From: UBA7236 sp964463165
GTDB taxonomy: Bacteria > Bacteroidota > Bacteroidia > Chitinophagales > BACL12
Direction of reading: 5' to 3'
Length of the DNA: 64,000 bases
Assembly (NCBI GenBank): GCA_964463165.1
Contig: CAYXBK010000001.1
Location: 124,001-188,000 of the forward strand
Under the pieces are notes generated by a model. That model did not search any database, was not told the DNA's origin, and saw nothing but the letters and a program-made list of their open reading frames with translations. A program made the position numbers and the translations under genes. Positions 59,224-64,000 of this stretch are shown piece after piece (the stretch's first letter is position 1; the number at the start of each line of letters is the position of its first letter).

Positions 59224-62200
59224 TTATTTCAATATCCGCACAACACCTGCACCATTATAACTGTGATATTCTTCATTGTACATTGCATCTGCCATTACGG
59301 GTCCCATTCGGTATACGCCCGGTGAAACTGCACGGACAGTATAATAATAATGATGCACGGTGCTCGCAACATCTACGTATAAATTAATCCTGTCGTCGCG
59401 GATATCTTCATGTGTCGGATTCGACTGATCCTTTATCCAATCCATCGAAGTAGTTGCCCGCAACCGGTCATTTTCAATTTCAAAGCCGGCCGGTAAAATA
59501 TCGGTGATCACCACATTTTCTACAAAACTTCCATACCAGGTTCCGATTGAGATCTTCACAACAACCAGATCATTTTGATGAATGCTTTTCAAATCAACCG
59601 GATGCCCCCAACGGTCGTAAAAACTTTTACGCACCTGCATGAAATTATCTTCCTGTTTGTAAGATCCATCGGATGTAACTCCTTTCACAGTCCAGTAATA
59701 ATATAATTGCCCGCTTCCCGTCGCTTCGATACTGATGTTTTTATTTATTATGGAAGGATCATCGATCAGCAGGTCTTTATTATTATATTTTGCGAGTTCT
59801 TTTCCGCCTGCTTTAATGCTCGCAGAAATGTTTGAGTCTTTTGATTTTTTTGCAATTTTTCCAAGTGCAAGAAATGCAAATGATCGTTCCTGGGTATTTA
59901 AATAAGGACGGGCTTTCATCATGGTTGATAATTGTTGTGCAAGAATTCCGATCTGTCCGTTTTCAGGATCAGTTTCAAGCAGACAATTTAATGCGATCGC
60001 CCTGTCGCGGATCGGTGAATAAAAACTTCCGCCGAATACCTGAACTGATTCTTCACCACTGAATTCGGAAGGCAATATTTTCTGAAAACTTTTTTGATCG
60101 CCTGCAAGCTTATAACTTGTTGCAAGTAAATATTTTCCGTCAAGCGGCACTACACTGATATTCGCTTTATAATAATTCATTGTGGAAATTTCCGGTTTAC
60201 CGGCAAGCGCCAGAACATACATCGAATAAAATACTTCCTTCGATGCCATTTCAGCGCTCATATTGATATTGTACTTGTAAACAAATGTTTTCTTTTGCTT
60301 CAGCATATTTTTCATATATCCGTAAGATTTGCTGAGCACATTTTCATCTACATCGTACCCTGCTTTCTTTGCTTCGATGAGGAAATGTGTTGCATATATC
60401 GTTCCCCACCAGCTTTCAGAACCTTCACCCGGCCAATACATCAAAGCGCCGTTATACATTTGCATGCTTTGTAAAATCCGGATGCCTTCCTGCACATTGT
60501 ATGAAGGATTCATATCGAGTGTTTCTTTACCGTAAATTGTTTTTACAAGATCCGCATAATAGAGTTGCGGGAAAACGGAAGAAGTAATTTGTTCAACACA
60601 TCCGTGCGGATACATCACCAGGTAATCCAGATCGTCGGCAAACTGTACGATCGGCGATTTACTGATCAATAATTTTGCTTTTGCAGAGGATTCAACAAAA
60701 TTCGTTGTCATCGAAATAGTTGTTGTTTTACCCGCTTGTGCAAAACCTGAACCCGTTAATTTTTGAAGAGATGCAGGAGGGCGCACAGGTATTTCCGTTT
60801 CATCTTTGAATGTTTCACCAAGTGCCGTCACCTGTACTTTAACTTTTGCGTTGCCGGGCTGACTGGTTGCCACCACTTTAAATTCGGCTCTTGCTTCTTT
60901 ATTTGCATCTGCTTTAAAACTTTGTGATTTATATCCTACAATTTTCAAAGGCCCTTCAAAAGAAATATCAATATTTCCCGATGCATTATTATTTGTTGTA
61001 TTTGCAAGTGTGACCGGTACTGTGATCGTATCTCCCGGACTTAAAAACCGCGGGAGAGAAGTTGTCACCACAAGCGGATCCGCAACTTTCATTTTTGTTT
61101 CACTTGATCCGAAATAATCATTCTTGTAGCCAACCACCATAATGCGCAGTTCGCCGGAAAATTGCGGAATGTCAAAATCAAATTTTGCTTTCCCGTTTCC
61201 GTCCGATTTAATTATACCGCTCCAGTAAGAAACTAATTTTACCCTGTTTGCCGTCATCGGATTCAATCTTCCTTCCAGATCATATCCATCACCACCGCTC
61301 AATAATTTTTTGAGATAAATTTCAGGATATAAAAATGCATACATATCATAGCTCATCACACCCAACGCATGTTCTTTATAAAACCAGCCGTATGGATCAG
61401 GCGTCTTGTAATTTTTAATTTGCAGTATTCCTTCATCAACAACTGCAACCGTTAATTCTGCATTTGGAATTGTTTTTATACTGATTGTTTGTTTTTTATT
61501 TGACCTGGAATTTTTTTCATGCGTTACTGCAATATTTAATTTTTTAGATGGATTATCCACTTTTAAATTAAGAATACCGTGGGCTGTTGTAAGAGGTAAT
61601 TCGCTGTTGTCGGCAGGACGGAAAAGTGTTGCCGTAATATAAATATTCGGCACATGGCTTCCAGTCATTTTCAGATTTAAGGAAGCCGTTTTTTTATCCG
61701 TATTCAGATAATAATATTCATACACTTTGTCTCTTTCCACCGTCACCAGCATTTTACCATTGAAGGGAGCGGTAAATAATAATTTTGCAGTCTCGCCGGT
61801 ATTATAATTTTGTTTATCCGCAACGATATTAATATTGCCATCCGTATTTACTTCAAACGAATTGCTTTGTGTACTGCCCCAGCCATATGCATAAAAAGAT
61901 TGTGCAACATAAGATGTAGCACCCGGCTTGCGGATACGCACTTCATATCTGCCCGACAGATCAGGAATAAAACTGGTTGATGTCGTGGTTCCGTTGATGC
62001 TGATATTTTGCGTGCTCAGTATTTTTTGCACTTCATTTGAACGATAGGAATAATATTGTCCGCTTTTTTCAATAACGGTTTCATATTCATATTTTACAAT
62101 TTCAACAACAGCAGCCGCACTGTTCAAAACATTTTCATCTTTATCCAAAGCGATGAAAGGAATTTTTACAACCTGTTTTGTTTTAACATAAGAATCAAAA

Positions 62201-64000
62201 TTTCCGATTCCAAACAATGTGTTTTGTGTGATCACTTTGAAATTCTGCACATTATAAACGGGCCTGCCCGATTCATCAAAAACAGTTGTAAGCACCCGGC
62301 CGTCGAGTATCCCTGTATTTATATAAGATGCCGGAATTGTGAAATCGGCTTTTGCCTGACCGTTTTCATTTGTTGTGCCTTCAGTTGTTTGCGTTGGTAA
62401 ATAAGAAGTACCTCCGGTGATATAAAAATTATACCCCGGATATTTATCTGAATTAAAATAGTACCTGTTCAAATTTACTTCGGCCTCCCATTTTCTTGAT
62501 GATGCAGGTGTGCCGTATAGATTATCCGCCTGGATGGAAACCTGGATGGGATCTCCGGGATAATATTCTTTTTTCGGCAAACTTGCATTTACACGGATAC
62601 GGTCGGGCATAAACTCTTCGACGCTGATATTTTTTGAAGCAAGCAATACATCGTTGGATGAATATAATTCTGCCGAATAAGTGCCCGTAACTACAGATCT
62701 TGAAAGCTCCACGTCTGCTTCAAATGCACCCTGGTCGTTAAGTGTTTTTTTAATGCTTTTAAATTCTTTTCCGCTTGGCGATGTAATTTTCAATTTGACA
62801 GGTAAGCGGGAAATTACTTCCCAGTCGTACGAACGCACAATTGCACTGATATGCATTTTTTCGCCGGGACGGTATAAATCACGCTCGGCATACAGAAATG
62901 CATCCATATCGGTTTCATTTATTCTCTTACCACCCACATCAAACCGCGAAGTGGAAACCTGTGTTTGCATAAACGGTAAAAAATTAAAATCGGCCCCTGA
63001 TTTTGCAGTGATCAGATTGATATCAAAATCGGGCATGTTTTTTTTCAGTCCTGTAAATTTTGCAATCCCGTTATTATCTGTCGTTGCCGTATATAATTTT
63101 TGATTGTTTGTGCTGATAAATGAAATTTTTACGCCACCCAGCGGTGTTGCATTTTGAACCGAATTGGCAAATACCACAACCTCATCTTCGGTTGCTTTTG
63201 TTATGAGGCCGATATCGGAAACGGAAACGATCTGCGCATCTGTAAGCCAGCGTTTTTCATTGGAAGAAACTTTCACAATATAAAAGCCGTCGAATTTTTC
63301 AAGCTTATCGATCATATCCACATGCAGGATGCGTGCAGAATTATATTTTTCCAATTTTGAAGTTTCATATTCTTTTTCAAAAATAATATTGCCGTATTTC
63401 TCGGTTTCCACGTCTTCATAATCATAGTAATTCCATGTATCTTCATCGCTGTAATATTCATCATACCATCTGTACCGGAATCCGTCCCGCATAAATGCAA
63501 GGATATTGTTTTCATATATTTTAATGATCTCTACTTTTACTTTCGGCACATTCACGATCTGAATCGCAATATTTTTATTTCCCCGTCTTCCCAGGTACAT
63601 CGATTTTTCATGCGCAAACTGAATCATGGGTTCCAGTTCACCAAATGTGATGGCGTGCGAATAATCATCAATCATTTTCCCGCCTGCAACACCATATAAT
63701 TTTTCGGATAAGGTAATTGTATACGTTTCAGATGCTATGAATTCATCACTTTTAATAATTACACCGTTGGAAACAGTTTCGGCAGTGAAAGCAACTGCCG
63801 GAGTTATTTTAATTAAGCTTTCAATATTTCCGTTGGCAATCTGCTGATTTGTAATAACGCGGATCGTTCCTTCAATTCCATTATGTTCGCCAACAACATC
63901 GCGAATTTCCAAATGTTCGACAAAAGGAACTTCCGATTCGAATTTTATTTCCGATGTGGTTTTCCATTTGCTGCCCGGTGAGTTAAGGCCTTTCGGAAGT
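59224..64000 (-). CDS. Bacterial alpha-2-macroglobulin with thioester motif (5' end beyond the window)
   Basis: A large bacterial alpha-2-macroglobulin, visible for about 1591 residues; the frame stays open to base 64000, so the N-terminus (signal and first domain) lies outside. It shows several MG domains, the MG2-type FLYAERDLYRPGEKMHISAIVR, a bait-like region and the thioester motif GCVEQ (encoded at about 60590-60604). The thioester is flanked by the usual terpenoid-cyclase-like helices (NYKANISVVPLDGKYLL). Bacterial A2Ms trap proteases that breach the outer membrane and often work with PBP1C. Here pbpC is not adjacent. Starting at the TTG at 63910-63912 would be an artefact of the window edge. 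Confidence 0.93.
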   Translation of the reverse strand, partial: LPKGLNSPGSKWKTTSEIKFESEVPFVEHLEIRDVVGEHNGIEGTIRVITNQQIANGNIESLIKITPAVAFTAETVSNGVIIKSDEFIASETYTITLSEKLYGVAGGKMIDDYSHAITFGELEPMIQFAHEKSMYLGRRGNKNIAIQIVNVPKVKVEIIKIYENNILAFMRDGFRYRWYDEYYSDEDTWNYYDYEDVETEKYGNIIFEKEYETSKLEKYNSARILHVDMIDKLEKFDGFYIVKVSSNEKRWLTDAQIVSVSDIGLITKATEDEVVVFANSVQNATPLGGVKISFISTNNQKLYTATTDNNGIAKFTGLKKNMPDFDINLITAKSGADFNFLPFMQTQVSTSRFDVGGKRINETDMDAFLYAERDLYRPGEKMHISAIVRSYDWEVISRLPVKLKITSPSGKEFKSIKKTLNDQGAFEADVELSRSVVTGTYSAELYSSNDVLLASKNISVEEFMPDRIRVNASLPKKEYYPGDPIQVSIQADNLYGTPASSRKWEAEVNLNRYYFNSDKYPGYNFYITGGTSYLPTQTTEGTTNENGQAKADFTIPASYINTGILDGRVLTTVFDESGRPVYNVQNFKVITQNTLFGIGNFDSYVKTKQVVKIPFIALDKDENVLNSAAAVVEIVKYEYETVIEKSGQYYSYRSNEVQKILSTQNISINGTTTSTSFIPDLSGRYEVRIRKPGATSYVAQSFYAYGWGSTQSNSFEVNTDGNINIVADKQNYNTGETAKLLFTAPFNGKMLVTVERDKVYEYYYLNTDKKTASLNLKMTGSHVPNIYITATLFRPADNSELPLTTAHGILNLKVDNPSKKLNIAVTHEKNSRSNKKQTISIKTIPNAELTVAVVDEGILQIKNYKTPDPYGWFYKEHALGVMSYDMYAFLYPEIYLKKLLSGGDGYDLEGRLNPMTANRVKLVSYWSGIIKSDGNGKAKFDFDIPQFSGELRIMVVGYKNDYFGSSETKMKVADPLVVTTSLPRFLSPGDTITVPVTLANTTNNNASGNIDISFEGPLKIVGYKSQSFKADANKEARAEFKVVATSQPGNAKVKVQVTALGETFKDETEIPVRPPASLQKLTGSGFAQAGKTTTISMTTNFVESSAKAKLLISKSPIVQFADDLDYLVMYPHGCVEQITSSVFPQLYYADLVKTIYGKETLDMNPSYNVQEGIRILQSMQMYNGALMYWPGEGSESWWGTIYATHFLIEAKKAGYDVDENVLSKSYGYMKNMLKQKKTFVYKYNINMSAEMASKEVFYSMYVLALAGKPEISTMNYYKANISVVPLDGKYLLATSYKLAGDQKSFQKILPSEFSGEESVQVFGGSFYSPIRDRAIALNCLLETDPENGQIGILAQQLSTMMKARPYLNTQERSFAFLALGKIAKKSKDSNISASIKAGGKELAKYNNKDLLIDDPSIINKNISIEATGSGQLYYYWTVKGVTSDGSYKQEDNFMQVRKSFYDRWGHPVDLKSIHQNDLVVVKISIGTWYGSFVENVVITDILPAGFEIENDRLRATTSMDWIKDQSNPTHEDIRDDRINLYVDVASTVHHYYYTVRAVSPGVYRMGPVMADAMYNEEYHSYNGAGVVRILK

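Noticed and set aside
63912..64000. TTG start of the alpha-2-macroglobulin at 63912
   Set aside because: The reading frame is open to the window edge with typical MG-domain residues upstream, so the TTG is internal.

Overview
The window looks like chromosomal DNA of a member of the Bacteroidota, probably uncultured and near the Chitinophagales or Saprospirales. The evidence is AT-rich sequence without Shine-Dalgarno sites, promoters of the TTTG-N20-TAnnTTTG type, a SusC/SusD pair, several secreted proteins ending in type IX secretion (T9SS type A) sorting domains, and Bacteroidota-typical families (DUF4296, DUF3127, DUF4197, a DAHP synthase/chorismate mutase fusion, CstB-like sulfurtransferase). 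I see no tRNA, rRNA, CRISPR array, transposase or phage gene. Assignments rest on reading motifs by eye; no database search was run.

Layout. 1-10.1 kb: aromatic amino acid genes (pheA-like, then the DAHP synthase/chorismate mutase fusion), a divergent Rieske oxygenase, a TonB-domain lipoprotein, mutS2, a BASS-family transporter and a PlsC-like acyltransferase. 10.3-20.8 kb: an accessory block of five T9SS cargo genes. One has Asp-box (BNR) repeats. The other four are head-to-tail paralogues, each with exactly seven ~60-residue repeats (predicted seven-bladed propellers) and a different C-terminal accessory region. Two copies of a hairpin-rich ~160-190 bp repeat in the same orientation flank the block. 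20.9-32.7 kb: PLP decarboxylase, YegS-like lipid kinase, an outer-membrane protein, a DUF3089 hydrolase, YggS, DUF4296, a two-subunit CoA transferase, a class IV aminotransferase, photolyase, DUF3127, and an ArsR-led five-gene operon with a clear promoter/operator. 32.9-45.9 kb: a MuiA-like protein, two secreted proteins, Ndk, NrnA-like phosphoesterase, cyclophilin, a lipocalin-like lipoprotein, a CstB-like persulfide dioxygenase/rhodanese, a 2-oxoacid dehydrogenase E2, CinA and DUF4197. 46-64 kb: an isolated SusC/SusD pair, then pbpC with an upstream repeat protein, an SGNH-like protein, two GT-C-like membrane proteins, and a thioester-containing alpha-2-macroglobulin cut by the right window edge.

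The most unusual feature is the propeller array at 12.9-20.8 kb. It combines constant blade number, tandem duplication, swapped accessory modules (FN3, MopE-like Ca-binding, Ig-like), small repeats inserted in frame in the sorting domains, and flanking repeats, one of which also supplies the C-terminus of the neighbouring decarboxylase.
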